Below, one piece after another: positions 1 through 8,803 of a DNA stretch of 64,000 bases. Below the pieces are notes generated by a model. The model was not told the origin of the DNA and ran no database searches. It saw nothing but the letters and a program-made list of their open reading frames with translations. Made by a program: the position numbers and the translations under genes. Source of the DNA: Verrucomicrobiota bacterium. GTDB lineage: Bacteria > Verrucomicrobiota > Verrucomicrobiia > Palsa-1439. Numbering within the stretch: the stretch's first letter is position 1; each line of letters begins with the position of its first letter. The stretch is taken from contig VHCW01000006.1 of the NCBI GenBank assembly GCA_016871575.1, positions 1 through 64,000 on the forward strand. Direction: 5' to 3'.

Positions 1-140
1 CCCGCCCGACGCGGCCTCCGCAGAGGCCGTCGTCCTTTGAAACTGCTGATGACTCTTGGGCAGAGGGTTCAGAGCCTCAATCAAATCGAAAAACCATCAC
101 AACCTTTCGTACGGTGAAACAAATGGGCTAAACCATCCTC
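1..140. other. Non-coding left edge abutting the broken GH127 gene
   Basis: No gene is visible here. A GC-rich hairpin (GGCCTC, loop CGCA, GAGGCC) lies near 14-29. Read on the minus strand, the stretch starts where the GH127 reading frame stops resembling its family, at about 140-155. It may therefore be foreign DNA or a repeat joined to the gene, but its other end is outside the window. Confidence 0.35.
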
Positions 141-1598
141 GTACCGATAAAGGTCGCTCGGCACCGGCTCGTTGCGCGCCCAACCGGGAATGCGGATGTG
201 GAGCGTGAAGACATCTCTTTTCTCCGGCGTGACGGTGAGGGTGACTTTGCCGGTCCACGGGTAACGCGTTTGCTGGCGCAACTCGACGGCAGCCCTGCCG
301 ACCGCCACCTTGGCGTTGCCGGCGATGAACAGATTCACATAGAGGTTGTTGCCATGCGTGGCGTAGATGTAGCCGGGGATGGACGGGATGAAGCGTACGA
401 CGTTGACGGGACAACACGCGCAGCCGAACCACGGACTGCGTTTGTAACGCGCATCGCTCTCAAGCGGGTTCGGGTAAAAAAACTCGTCGCCGGTGAGCGC
501 AACGCCGCTGAGGAACCCGTTGTAGATGGTGCGTTCGAGGACGTCGAGGTATTTGGCGTCGCCGTGCAACAGGAACATCCGGTGGTTCCAGAGCGCGTTG
601 GCGATGGCGGCGCAGGTCTCGTTGTAGGCGGTCTTGTTGGGCAGTTCGTAGTTCGCGCCGAACGCCTCGCCGTGCCGCGTCGCGCCGATGCCACCGGTGA
701 GGTAAAGCTTCTTGCCGACGACATTTTCCCAGAGCCGGTCAATCGCCGCGACGAGCTTCGCGTCGCCGGTGAGCGCGGCGACATCGGCAACGCCGGCGTA
801 GTAGTACACCGCGCGGACGGCGTGGCCGACGGCTTCGTCCTGTTCGTAAATGGGTTTGTGGTCCTGCTGGCCGGGGCCGCGCAGTTTGTGGGTGTCGGCG
901 CGGCCTCGGAGTTCGACGAAATAACGGGCGAGGTCGAGATATTTCTGCTGGCCGGTGGCGCGGTAAAGCTTGCACAAGCCAATCTCGATCTCTTGATGGC
1001 CGGGCGGCTCCTGGATTTTTCCGGGGCCGAAGGTCTTGCCGAGCATGTCGGCATTCTTGGTGGCGACGTTGAGCAATGTTTTCTTGCCAGTGGCTTGGTA
1101 GTGGGCGACGGCGGCTTCGTAGAGGTGGCCGACGTTGTAAAGCTCGTGGCTGGAGCCGAGGTTCGACCAGCGTTGCGGACCGGCCAACTTCGGCATCTTC
1201 TCCGGCGGGAACAGCCGACGCGCGGTGTAGAGGTAGCCGTCGGGTTCCTGCGCGGCGGCGATCTTGGCGATGAGGTCGTCAAGATAGTTGTCGAGTTTTC
1301 CATCGGGCGCGAGTGCGAGCGAGTAGGCGGCGCCTTCGATGACCTTGAAGACGTCGGAGTCGTCGAACGGGATGCCTTTGAACTCGCCTTTCATCAGGCC
1401 GCCGGCCTTGGCGAAGTTGTCAATGCGGCCGGTTTCCTCGCAGCGTTTGAAATCGTACCAGACGGTGGTCTGCCGGTTTGTTTCGAGGCGCGGCGTCCAG
1501 AAGCTGTCGGCGACGTGGACGTCGGTGAACGGCACCGGCTGGATGGGATAATCTTTCTGGGCGGCGAACAACGCGGCGGCGAGGAGGATGGCAGTCAT
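81..1598 (-). CDS. GH127 beta-L-arabinofuranosidase, C-terminally truncated
   Basis: This exported glycoside hydrolase of the DUF1680/GH127 family is expected to remove terminal beta-L-arabinofuranose from plant-type glycans. The N-terminus is a short signal peptide (MTAILLAAALFAA). The (alpha/alpha)6 domain follows, and the Cys/Zn active site is complete: E327 and C329 in NETC, and C393, C395, C396 in FGCACC. The protein has 505 residues, whereas family members usually run to about 600-650. Its last ~15 residues, after PSDLYRY, do not look like the family's C-terminal beta-sandwich. The gene therefore seems cut at its 3' end near 140-155. It is the last gene of a leftward group with the Tat-exported protein and GH5. 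Family assignment is firm; activity of the truncated product is doubtful. Confidence 0.85.
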   Translation of the reverse strand: MTAILLAAALFAAQKDYPIQPVPFTDVHVADSFWTPRLETNRQTTVWYDFKRCEETGRIDNFAKAGGLMKGEFKGIPFDDSDVFKVIEGAAYSLALAPDGKLDNYLDDLIAKIAAAQEPDGYLYTARRLFPPEKMPKLAGPQRWSNLGSSHELYNVGHLYEAAVAHYQATGKKTLLNVATKNADMLGKTFGPGKIQEPPGHQEIEIGLCKLYRATGQQKYLDLARYFVELRGRADTHKLRGPGQQDHKPIYEQDEAVGHAVRAVYYYAGVADVAALTGDAKLVAAIDRLWENVVGKKLYLTGGIGATRHGEAFGANYELPNKTAYNETCAAIANALWNHRMFLLHGDAKYLDVLERTIYNGFLSGVALTGDEFFYPNPLESDARYKRSPWFGCACCPVNVVRFIPSIPGYIYATHGNNLYVNLFIAGNAKVAVGRAAVELRQQTRYPWTGKVTLTVTPEKRDVFTLHIRIPGWARNEPVPSDLYRYEDGLAHLFHRTKGCDGFSI

Positions 1599-1610
1599 GG
1601 TTGCTCCTGT

Positions 1611-3377
1611 TTAGTTGCGGGGGGAAATCGTCACGGAACACCGTCCTTCGGCATCCGGCATGACGATCCACGGGTCGGCCTCGAAGCCGGGCACGGGGTT
1701 GAAGATGCGGCGTTCCTCGAACGATTGGTTCTTGGTCTCGAAGCGGATTTTGTCCGTGGCCGTTGCGATGACCGGCACGATCATCCAGGCGCCGGGGCAT
1801 TTCGATTCGATGGTCACGTTTTCCGGTGTGATCCGGTAGGTCATCTCGCCGGGCAACAGCTTCATCTTCACGCGGAACACCAGCGCGCCGCCTTCCTCCG
1901 CGGCGGTGATTTCGGCTTCGCCGTCCTCGATGCTGGCGTTGCGGCGCGCTTGCACGGCGCGTTCGAGACGAACGGTGAGCGGGAAATCCGGTTCTTTCAT
2001 CGGCTGCATGTTGGTCGGTTCCCACGGCAGATATGCGGCGAGACTGGCGCAGAGCACGGGACCGATGCGGTCGTGCCAGAGAAACCCGATCGCGCCGCCG
2101 GTTGCCTGTCGGAGCGCCATGTTCGGCTTGGTGTTGAACCAGTCGTAGCCGGACACCGTGGCGCGCCACGGCCCGGCGGCGGCAAGCCAGGCGTTGATTT
2201 CGGGAAATGCGCGGATGCCTTTGGCCGCCGCGCGCGGCAACGGTGCGGTCGCGCCGAGGTTCTGCGGGCACTGCGGGTGATCGAGCAACGACGCCAATCC
2301 CCTGGCGTGGCAGAACGTGTGTTGAACGCACGGCGGAACCTGATGCGCGACGTAGTGCGGCCCGCCGTGCAGCAGGCCGTCTTTCGTGCATTTGCGCAGC
2401 AGCGCCAGATGCCGCGCCGCCGCCGTCGCAAACATCGGCTCGCGCGCCGCCAGCAATGCATACGCCGGCAGGCAACCGCCGGCCGTGCGGCTGCCCCAAT
2501 AGGTCCAGTTGTAACTGCGCGTGCCCCAACTGTTGTCCCAGCCGCCGTCGGGCAACATGAATTCGAGATGCGCCTTCAACGACTCGGTCACCGGGCCGAG
2601 CACTTCCTCGTCGCCGGTGAGCAGGCCGTATTGGACGAGGGCCGGCAGCGATTGTCCGACGTTGTAGCCGAGGTCAATCGGGAAACAGCCTTTGGGGCTG
2701 CGTTGTTCCCACGGTGTGCCCTCGCCGTGGAGCAGGCGGCTTGGTTTCGTGAGGAACTCCAGCGATTTGCGGGCGAACTCGCGTCCGCGCTCGGTGTAGC
2801 GCGGTTCCTGGAGCAACCGGCCGCACAACGCGAACGCATAGCTGGCGGTGACAAGGTAATTGATGTTGGCGTAATTCTTCCAGTGGAAGTCCCGAAAGAC
2901 AAACTCGATGGCCTTGCGGAGCCGGTCGGCCCATGCGGAGCGCGTCACGGGAACGAGGAGTTTGCCGTGATAAGAGAGCGCCTCGGCCAGCGCGATGACC
3001 CCAAACACGGTGTCGCTTTTCACCGCCGGCGTCGCACTGGAATCGGCCTGCCAGGAGCCGTCGCCGCCGTCCATCTGGCTTGACCAGCGGCGCACTTTGA
3101 TCGCCGCGTCCAGGTAGTGGGTGTCGAAAGTCTCCGACGCCATGCGCAACAGCGGGTAGCCCGCTTCGGCACAACGTCCGTGGATGATGCCGCACGCCGG
3201 ACAACGGAACGCGCCTTCGGGCAACTGCAATTTCACCAATCCATCGCACCACTCGGCCAGCAGCGAAGCTGCATCGGCTCCGAAATTCATGGCGGCCGGC
3301 GGTTCACCGAGGCTGCGCAGGCTCCAAAGCCCGACGGCGGACGCGGCGAGAAATTGGCGGCGTGAGATGGTGTTCAT
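1611..3377 (-). CDS. Tat-exported all-alpha protein, putative polysaccharide-active toroid
   Basis: A 588-residue protein starting MNTISRRQFLAASAVG, a clear twin-arginine signal, so it is probably exported folded. The start at 3377 is chosen because it begins the Tat signal and overlaps the upstream GH5 stop as ATGA. The body is rich in alpha-hairpin repeats with aromatic and Gly-rich loops (GGWDNSWGTRSYNW), like (alpha/alpha)6-toroid hydrolases and lyases. The last ~130 residues look like a beta domain. A Cys cluster (RCPACGIIHGRC) near residue 60 could bind metal. I do not recognise a named family. Its place between GH5 and GH127 suggests a glycan-degrading or glycan-binding job. Confidence 0.75.
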   Translation of the reverse strand: MNTISRRQFLAASAVGLWSLRSLGEPPAAMNFGADAASLLAEWCDGLVKLQLPEGAFRCPACGIIHGRCAEAGYPLLRMASETFDTHYLDAAIKVRRWSSQMDGGDGSWQADSSATPAVKSDTVFGVIALAEALSYHGKLLVPVTRSAWADRLRKAIEFVFRDFHWKNYANINYLVTASYAFALCGRLLQEPRYTERGREFARKSLEFLTKPSRLLHGEGTPWEQRSPKGCFPIDLGYNVGQSLPALVQYGLLTGDEEVLGPVTESLKAHLEFMLPDGGWDNSWGTRSYNWTYWGSRTAGGCLPAYALLAAREPMFATAAARHLALLRKCTKDGLLHGGPHYVAHQVPPCVQHTFCHARGLASLLDHPQCPQNLGATAPLPRAAAKGIRAFPEINAWLAAAGPWRATVSGYDWFNTKPNMALRQATGGAIGFLWHDRIGPVLCASLAAYLPWEPTNMQPMKEPDFPLTVRLERAVQARRNASIEDGEAEITAAEEGGALVFRVKMKLLPGEMTYRITPENVTIESKCPGAWMIVPVIATATDKIRFETKNQSFEERRIFNPVPGFEADPWIVMPDAEGRCSVTISPRN

Positions 3378-4813
3378 GGTTTCTGGTTCCTCGCAAACCA
3401 CGACCGGAGAAGTCTCTCGCGGTCGGTTGGCGTTTTGGCGGGTTGACGGTCGTTGCGGTCGGGACCGTGTTCGACGCTCCAGCCGTCCCACTCGCGGAAC
3501 GCGTGGTAGCTCCAGTCCCAACCGTGGCTCTCGAAAATGTCAATGCAGTCCCTCAAATAGCGATACGCGCTGTCGCCGGGCGCCCAGCGGATGGCGCTGA
3601 ACTCGCCGATGTAGATGTGGACGTTGTAGTTCTTCTGGAAATCCAACACCGGCTGAAGCACTTTCTCCAACGCCGCCTTGTCCCACATCTTGCCTTTGAT
3701 TTCGCCGGGATACGGCACGCCGACGTGATTGTTGTGGACCCCTTGGTGCGTGAACTCGCCGGGGACGTACATGTGGACGCTATAGACGACGTTCGAGACG
3801 GCGATGGGCGTGAACTCCTTAAGACTGTCCGGGCCGCCCCACGGCGGCGCTTCGCAGATGATGGCGCGCGCCGGGTCAATCGCGCGGATGGCTTTCGCGG
3901 CGCGTGTCGCCAGCGCGTGCCAGTCGTCGCAGCCGTCCTCGACGAATTCCTCGACCGGTTCGTTGGCAAGGTCGTAGCCCCAGACCGCCTTGGAGTTCTT
4001 GTACCGCGTGGCGATGTGCCGCCAGACCTCGACGAACTTGTCCTGCATTTTCCGGTCGGTGAATAACCGGTCGTCGCTGCCGTAGTAGCCGCTGCGGGTC
4101 GGTTTGCCGCCCGGCGGCGAATGCAGGTCAATCGCCACCATCAAGCCGTACTTCTCGCAGAGCGGCAACCCGGCGTCGAGCCGCTGCAATTCGCCTTCGA
4201 GCCATTGATCGTAGTCGCCGGTGGTTGATGTCCGGCGATTGCGGATCAACTGCCAGCGGACGAGATTCGCGTTCCAGTCGCGGCCAAACGCGCGGAGTCC
4301 CTCCTCGTCAATGCGCGGCCCGATCATCGCGCCGCGCAACCGCGGAACGGTGCGCCCCGTGAACATCGGTCCCGGCACCGGCGCGGGCTTCGTGGTCGTG
4401 GGCGGTTTGTGACCGGAGATTTTCACGGCATCGAACCAGACTTTGCCGGTGACTTTTTCCAGGCCGAGGCACAACGTCACAGCGGTGGCATTGGTCGGGA
4501 TGCGCGCAGTGAAGACGGCGCGTTTCCAGTCGAACGTCCCGACATCGAGCGGCGCCTGCGGATACGATTTGCCGTCGGGCGTCTCGATGATGAGCATGAC
4601 CTTGATGCCGTTCCACGGATTCGGTTTCGCGGTGACGTTCTCGGCCTTGACCATTGCCGAGCCGCGCACCGTCCAGCCGCGCATCGCCTCGACCGGAAGC
4701 CTGAACGTTTTCACGCCTTGCGCAACCGCCACGTTGTTGGTCTGGAAAAAGACGTTCGCGTTCGCCGGCAAGACGCCGAGAACCAACACGATGGAAAGAA
4801 GAATTGGTTTCAT
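3374..4813 (-). CDS. GH5 family endoglycanase (cellulase-like) with N-terminal beta domain
   Basis: A secreted retaining glycoside hydrolase of 479 residues. After a signal peptide (MKPILLSIVLVLGVLPANA) comes a ~125-residue beta-sandwich resembling a carbohydrate-binding module, then a proline-rich linker near residue 138. A TIM-barrel cellulase domain follows from about 150. The acid/base is E285 in DLANEPVEE and the nucleophile is E404 in IYIGEFSAIRW, the usual GH5 pair. The precise polysaccharide (beta-glucan, mannan or other) cannot be read from sequence. It is the first gene of the leftward group with the Tat-exported protein (ATGA overlap) and GH127. Confidence 0.85.
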   Translation of the reverse strand: MKPILLSIVLVLGVLPANANVFFQTNNVAVAQGVKTFRLPVEAMRGWTVRGSAMVKAENVTAKPNPWNGIKVMLIIETPDGKSYPQAPLDVGTFDWKRAVFTARIPTNATAVTLCLGLEKVTGKVWFDAVKISGHKPPTTTKPAPVPGPMFTGRTVPRLRGAMIGPRIDEEGLRAFGRDWNANLVRWQLIRNRRTSTTGDYDQWLEGELQRLDAGLPLCEKYGLMVAIDLHSPPGGKPTRSGYYGSDDRLFTDRKMQDKFVEVWRHIATRYKNSKAVWGYDLANEPVEEFVEDGCDDWHALATRAAKAIRAIDPARAIICEAPPWGGPDSLKEFTPIAVSNVVYSVHMYVPGEFTHQGVHNNHVGVPYPGEIKGKMWDKAALEKVLQPVLDFQKNYNVHIYIGEFSAIRWAPGDSAYRYLRDCIDIFESHGWDWSYHAFREWDGWSVEHGPDRNDRQPAKTPTDRERLLRSWFARNQKP

Positions 4814-4877
4814 CGCGACACAACACCTACCGCAACAACCGCCTGCGCTTCAATCGCAATCGGGCGGCTTGGAAGCG

Positions 4878-4917
4878 CGTCAACTATTTTGAGACGATCG
4901 TCTCAAAATAGTTGACG
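4878..4917. promoter_or_regulatory. 40-bp perfect palindrome, candidate operator between divergent operons
   Basis: The sequence is perfectly self-complementary about 4897/4898. It contains CTATTTTG, 12 nt, CAAAATAG, with CGATCG at the centre. It lies between the leftward GH5 gene (start 4813) and the rightward ThuA gene (start 4984), 32 bp upstream of the latter's -35. An operator for a dimeric repressor serving both directions is the simplest reading. A second element with the same arms and the same 12-nt spacing lies at 42360-42405. Confidence 0.55.
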
Positions 4918-4948
4918 TATGGCTGCGACTGCGCTCTGTCGCCGACGC

Positions 4949-4977
4949 TTGCCTCCCGGGCGTCGAAAGAATATGGT
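4949..4977 (+). promoter_or_regulatory. Sigma-70-type promoter of the ThuA/uxaC operon
   Basis: TTGCCT, 17 nt, TATGGT. The -10 ends 6 nt before the ATG at 4984 and there is no Shine-Dalgarno, so the mRNA is probably leaderless. Confidence 0.5.
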
Positions 4978-4983
4978 TCGCGC

Positions 4984-5706
4984 ATGAAACGACTCCTGAT
5001 TTTCTTCGTTGGTGTTTGGTTGTCTTCTTTTTCCTTGGCAGCCGCGGAAGTCTTGATCGTGGCCGATGAGTTCCCAGCTATGGAAATCCTGGCGGAACGA
5101 TTGAAACGGGACGAGGGAATTTCCAGCAAGATCGTCACGCAGGACGAAATGCCGGCGGACCTTGGCAAGTATTCGGCAGTCGTTGTCTATGTTCACAAGA
5201 AACTCGCCGATGCGCCCGCGAAGGCGATGGTGGATTACACCAGCGCCGGCGGGAAACTGGTTGCGCTCCATCACTCGATCAGTTCGGGCAAACGCGAGAA
5301 CAAACATTGGTTCCCGTTCCTCGGCGTTGAGCTGCCGAAGGGCGACGTGGAGCAAGGCGGCTACCAATGGACTGAAGGCGTGACGCTGCAAATTGTCAAT
5401 CTCGCGCCGAAGCACTTCATCACCACCCACAAGGTCAGCTACGACAAACAAGGCCCCAGCTTCACGCTGGAGCATAGCGAGGTCTATCTGAACCACGTTC
5501 TTTCCGGCGGGTCGCGAACGACGTTGCTCGGCCTGAAATACACCGACGCGAAAACCGGCAAAACATGGGCACAAGACACCGCCGGCTGGCTGAAGCCGTC
5601 CGGCAAAGGCTGGATTGTGTATTTGATGCCGGGACACCGGGTGGAGGAGTTTCGGCATCCCGCCTACAGCCGCATCGTGATGAATGCCGTCATTTTCAAG
5701 CCGTGA
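4984..5706 (+). CDS. Secreted ThuA-like (glutamine-amidotransferase fold) protein
   Basis: A 240-residue protein with a signal peptide (MKRLLIFFVGVWLSSFSLAAA) and a single ThuA-like domain, a class-I amidotransferase-like flavodoxin fold. ThuA is known from trehalose utilisation, where it helps oxidise disaccharides to keto-sugars; the domain is widespread in Verrucomicrobia and Planctomycetes with unknown substrates. Visible features are VLIVADEFPAMEILAERL at the N-terminus, LVALHHSISSG after beta-4, and a C-terminal PGHRVEEFRHPAYSRI. The start is taken at MKRLL because this is the signal peptide and sits just behind a good promoter. It leads the rightward uronate operon. Confidence 0.75.
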   Translation: MKRLLIFFVGVWLSSFSLAAAEVLIVADEFPAMEILAERLKRDEGISSKIVTQDEMPADLGKYSAVVVYVHKKLADAPAKAMVDYTSAGGKLVALHHSISSGKRENKHWFPFLGVELPKGDVEQGGYQWTEGVTLQIVNLAPKHFITTHKVSYDKQGPSFTLEHSEVYLNHVLSGGSRTTLLGLKYTDAKTGKTWAQDTAGWLKPSGKGWIVYLMPGHRVEEFRHPAYSRIVMNAVIFKP

Positions 5707-5768
5707 TCCGCGACAGCGGCGCGCCCAGCGGCTTGCAGCTTGGCCGCGTCAGGAACTGCTCGACAATC

Positions 5769-5799
5769 TGACGGCAACCGATTATTCCTCTTGCCGTCA
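5769..5799 (+). promoter_or_regulatory. Inverted repeat overlapping the uxaC start codon
   Basis: TGACGGCAA and TTGCCGTCA form perfect 9-bp arms around a 13-nt spacer, and the right arm ends on the A of the uxaC ATG. It could be an operator, or an mRNA hairpin hiding the translation start. No T-tract follows, so it is not a terminator. Confidence 0.4.
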
Positions 5800-7229
5800 T
5801 GAGCAAGACCAACGCTGCCCCTTTCATCACCGAAGACTTCCTCCTCGGCAACGATGTCGCCCGCGAACTCTACCACGACTACGCCGCACCCGAGCCGATC
5901 TTCGATTACCACTGCCACCTTCCGCCCGACCAGATCGCCGCCAACAAAACCTTCCGCAACCTCTACGAAATCTGGCTCGCCGGCGACCACTACAAATGGC
6001 GCGCCATGCGCTCCAACGGCGTCCCGGAAAAATTCTGCACCGGCAACGCCTCCGACTACGACAAGTTCCTCGCGTTCGCCCGCACCGTTCCCGCCACGCT
6101 CCGCAACCCGATCTATCACTGGACCCACCTCGAACTGAAAAACTACTTCGGCATCACCGACCTCCTCGACAAGTCCACCGCCAAGAAAACCTGGGACGCC
6201 GCCAACGCCCAGCTCCCCAAGATGCCGGTCGCCGAAATCATGCGCCGCAGCCGGGTCACCGTCGTCTGCACCACCGACGACCCGACCGACACGCTCGAAC
6301 ATCACCGCGCCATCCGCGGCAACCGGAAATTCAAGACACGCGTCTATCCGACGTGGCGTCCCGACAAGGCGCTCGCCGTTGACCAGCCGGCCGCGTTCAA
6401 CGCCTGGACCGACAAACTCAGCGCCGCCAGCGGCATTGATTGCAACAACCTCACCAACTTCCTCGCCGCCATCGAGCGCCGCCACGAGTTCTTCCACAAG
6501 AACGGCTGCCGGCTCTCCGACCACGGCCTCAGCCATTGTTTCGCCGACGACTGCACCGAGGCCGGCGCCGCCCAGACCTTTGCCGACGCCCGCGCCGGTT
6601 CGCAGGTCTCGCTGAAACAAGCCGACGCCTTCCGCAGTTTCCTCATGGTGTTCTTCGGCGAACTCGATGCCATTCGCGGCTGGACCAAACAGCTCCACCT
6701 CGGCGCGCAGCGCAACAACAACACGCGCCTGTTACGCGCGATCGGCCCCGACACCGGCTTCGACTCCACCGGCGACTGGCCGCAAGCCGCGTCGCTCGCG
6801 CGCTATCTCGATAGGCTCGACCAGAACAACAAACTGCCCAAGACCATCCTCTACAATCTGAATCCCGCTGACAACTACGTCGTCGCCACCATGATCGGCA
6901 ATTTCCAGGACGGCACCATCCCCGGCAAAATACAGTTTGGCAGCGGCTGGTGGTTCCTCGACCAGAAGGAAGGCATGGAGTGGCAGATCAACGCGCTCAG
7001 CAACCTCGGCCTTCTCAGCCGGTTTGTCGGGATGCTCACCGATTCCCGCAGCTTCGTCAGCTACCCGCGCCACGAGTATTTCCGGCGCATCCTCTGCAAC
7101 ATCATCGGCCGCGACGTCGTCAACGGCGAACTGCCGCGCGATATGAAACTGCTCGGCAACATGGTCCGCGACATTTCCTACCGCAACGCCAAAAACTATT
7201 TCGGACTCGAAACCGGAAAACTCGAATGA
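5799..7229 (+). CDS. uxaC: Glucuronate isomerase
   Basis: UxaC interconverts D-glucuronate with D-fructuronate and D-galacturonate with D-tagaturonate, the entry to hexuronate catabolism in the cytoplasm. The 476-residue length is normal for this amidohydrolase-superfamily enzyme. It shows the family N-terminus (FITEDFLLGN), the metal-binding FDYHCHLPP near residue 36, CTTDDPTDTLEHH, and the C-terminal WWFLDQKEGM and SYPRHEYFRRILCN blocks. It is followed after 13 bp by an SDR that would supply the next step. No mannonate dehydratase (UxuA) or KDG kinase is in the window, so the pathway must be completed elsewhere. Confidence 0.95.
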   Translation: MSKTNAAPFITEDFLLGNDVARELYHDYAAPEPIFDYHCHLPPDQIAANKTFRNLYEIWLAGDHYKWRAMRSNGVPEKFCTGNASDYDKFLAFARTVPATLRNPIYHWTHLELKNYFGITDLLDKSTAKKTWDAANAQLPKMPVAEIMRRSRVTVVCTTDDPTDTLEHHRAIRGNRKFKTRVYPTWRPDKALAVDQPAAFNAWTDKLSAASGIDCNNLTNFLAAIERRHEFFHKNGCRLSDHGLSHCFADDCTEAGAAQTFADARAGSQVSLKQADAFRSFLMVFFGELDAIRGWTKQLHLGAQRNNNTRLLRAIGPDTGFDSTGDWPQAASLARYLDRLDQNNKLPKTILYNLNPADNYVVATMIGNFQDGTIPGKIQFGSGWWFLDQKEGMEWQINALSNLGLLSRFVGMLTDSRSFVSYPRHEYFRRILCNIIGRDVVNGELPRDMKLLGNMVRDISYRNAKNYFGLETGKLE

Positions 7230-7242
7230 AAGGAACAACCCC

Positions 7243-8100
7243 ATGAGCACACCATTCAAAATTGATCTCAAGAACCAGGTCGCTGTCATCACCGGCGGCG
7301 GCGGCATCCTCTGCAGCGTGATGGCCAAGGCGATGGCCGAGTGCGGCGCGAAGGTCGCCATCCTCGACCTCCGGCCCGAGGCCGCCCAGAAATGCGCCGA
7401 CGAAATCACCAAGACCGGCGGTGTCGCAAAAGGTTTCGCCTGCAACGTCCTCGACAAAGCCAGCATCGAAGCGGCCCATGAGCAGATCAAGGCCGCCTTC
7501 GGCCCCGTGGACATCCTCGTCAACGGCGCCGGCGGCAATCACCCGAAGGGCACGACCTCCAAGGAGCATCTCTTGCTCGAAGACATCACGCAAAAGAAGG
7601 AAGGTGTCACCACATTCTACGATCTCACCGCCGAGGGCATCTCGTTCGTCTTCAACCTCAACTTCCTCGGCACGTTCCTGCCGACGCAGGTCTTCAGCAA
7701 GGACATGGTTCTCAAGAAGCGCGGCAACATCATCAACATCTCCTCGATGAACGCCTTCAAGCCGCTCACCAAGATCCCCGCTTACAGCGCCGCCAAGGCC
7801 GGCGTCAGTAATTTCACCCAGTGGCTCGCCGTTCACTTCTCGAAGACCGGCGTCCGCGTCAACGCCCTCGCCCCCGGCTTTTTCCTCACCGACCAGAACC
7901 GCGCGCTGCTCACGCAGCCCGACGGCTCGCTCACGCCGCGCGGCAACACCATCATCGCCCACACGCCGCAGAGTCACTACGGCAAACCCGAAGACCTCCT
8001 CGGCGCGCTGCTCTGGCTCTTGAGCGACGACGCCAGCGGCTTCGTCACCGGCCAAGTCATCGCGATTGACGGCGGCTTCAGCGCGTTCAGCGGCGTCTAG
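7243..8100 (+). CDS. SDR oxidoreductase, probable D-mannonate (fructuronate) oxidoreductase
   Basis: A classical short-chain dehydrogenase of 285 residues. It has a Gly-rich NAD(P)-binding turn (TGGGGILC), the NGAGGNHPKG segment, Ser in INISSMNAF, and the catalytic Y181/K185 in YSAAKAG. The long insert after NHPKG and the C-terminal GGFSAFSGV are typical of the SDR group that includes Bacillus YjmF/UxuB. With uxaC directly upstream, reduction of fructuronate to mannonate is the likely reaction. It has a good Shine-Dalgarno (AAAGGAAC). A gluconate-type dehydrogenase is the main alternative. Confidence 0.8.
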   Translation: MSTPFKIDLKNQVAVITGGGGILCSVMAKAMAECGAKVAILDLRPEAAQKCADEITKTGGVAKGFACNVLDKASIEAAHEQIKAAFGPVDILVNGAGGNHPKGTTSKEHLLLEDITQKKEGVTTFYDLTAEGISFVFNLNFLGTFLPTQVFSKDMVLKKRGNIINISSMNAFKPLTKIPAYSAAKAGVSNFTQWLAVHFSKTGVRVNALAPGFFLTDQNRALLTQPDGSLTPRGNTIIAHTPQSHYGKPEDLLGALLWLLSDDASGFVTGQVIAIDGGFSAFSGV

Positions 8101-8104
8101 CGCG

Positions 8105-8803
8105 ATGAATAGGTTCTTGTTTCTGGCCGCTGCGCTGTGTGTCGCAGTCGGTTGCCGTACGTTGCCACAAGTCGGACAGACTCCGCAGCAGCCCAAACAC
8201 ACGCTCAACTACTGGCTCTACCTGCCCGACGCTTATAACCAGAAACCGCGCGAGCGGTGGCCGTTGATTCTCTTCCTCCACGGCTCCGGCGAGCGCGGCA
8301 CCAACCTCGCCGCCGTCCTCAAGCACGGCCCGCCGAAACTCGCGAACGAAGGAAAGAAGTTCCCGTTCATCATCGTCTCGCCGCAGTGCCCGACGAATCA
8401 ATGGTGGTTGGCACCGGACCTGAACCGTTTGCTCGACAACGTCGCGGCGAAGTATCGCGTGGACAAGGATCGCGTCTATCTGACCGGCCTCAGCATGGGC
8501 GGCTACGGCACGTGGACGCTGGCCGGAACAAATCCGGAACGTTTCGCCGCGCTCGCGCCCATCTGTGGCGGCGGCGACCCGGCCATTGCGCCGAGAATAC
8601 GAAACATTCCGACTTGGGTTTTCCACGGCGCGAAGGACAAGGCCGTGCCGGTCCAGAAATCCATCGAGATGGTGGACGCGCTCAAGGCCGTCGGTGCCGA
8701 CGTGAAGTTGACGATCTATCCCGAAGCCCAACACGATTCCTGGACGCAGACCTACGATAATCCTGAGTTCTACGACTGGCTGTTGCGCCAGCGACGGAAA
8801 TGA
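8105..8803 (+). CDS. Exported prolyl-oligopeptidase-like esterase (possible lipoprotein)
   Basis: A 232-residue alpha/beta hydrolase whose N-terminus (MNRFLFLAAALCVAVGC) could be a lipoprotein signal ending at Cys17. The catalytic triad is visible: S130 in GLSMGG, D178 in GAKDKAVP, H210 in AQHDSW. The oxyanion region is LFLHGSGERG. This is the phospholipase/carboxylesterase-like family often found with polysaccharide lyases, so deacetylation or feruloyl-type ester cleavage of plant glycans is plausible. It starts 4 nt after the SDR stop, and its own stop overlaps the next start as ATGA. Confidence 0.75.
   Translation: MNRFLFLAAALCVAVGCRTLPQVGQTPQQPKHTLNYWLYLPDAYNQKPRERWPLILFLHGSGERGTNLAAVLKHGPPKLANEGKKFPFIIVSPQCPTNQWWLAPDLNRLLDNVAAKYRVDKDRVYLTGLSMGGYGTWTLAGTNPERFAALAPICGGGDPAIAPRIRNIPTWVFHGAKDKAVPVQKSIEMVDALKAVGADVKLTIYPEAQHDSWTQTYDNPEFYDWLLRQRRK

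Noticed and set aside
198-3083. Long open frame (961 codons) on the plus strand
   Set aside because: It lies antisense to the GH127 and Tat-exported genes, has shadow-type Arg/Val/Gly-rich composition and no recognisable domain. GC-rich codon bias keeps the opposite frame open.
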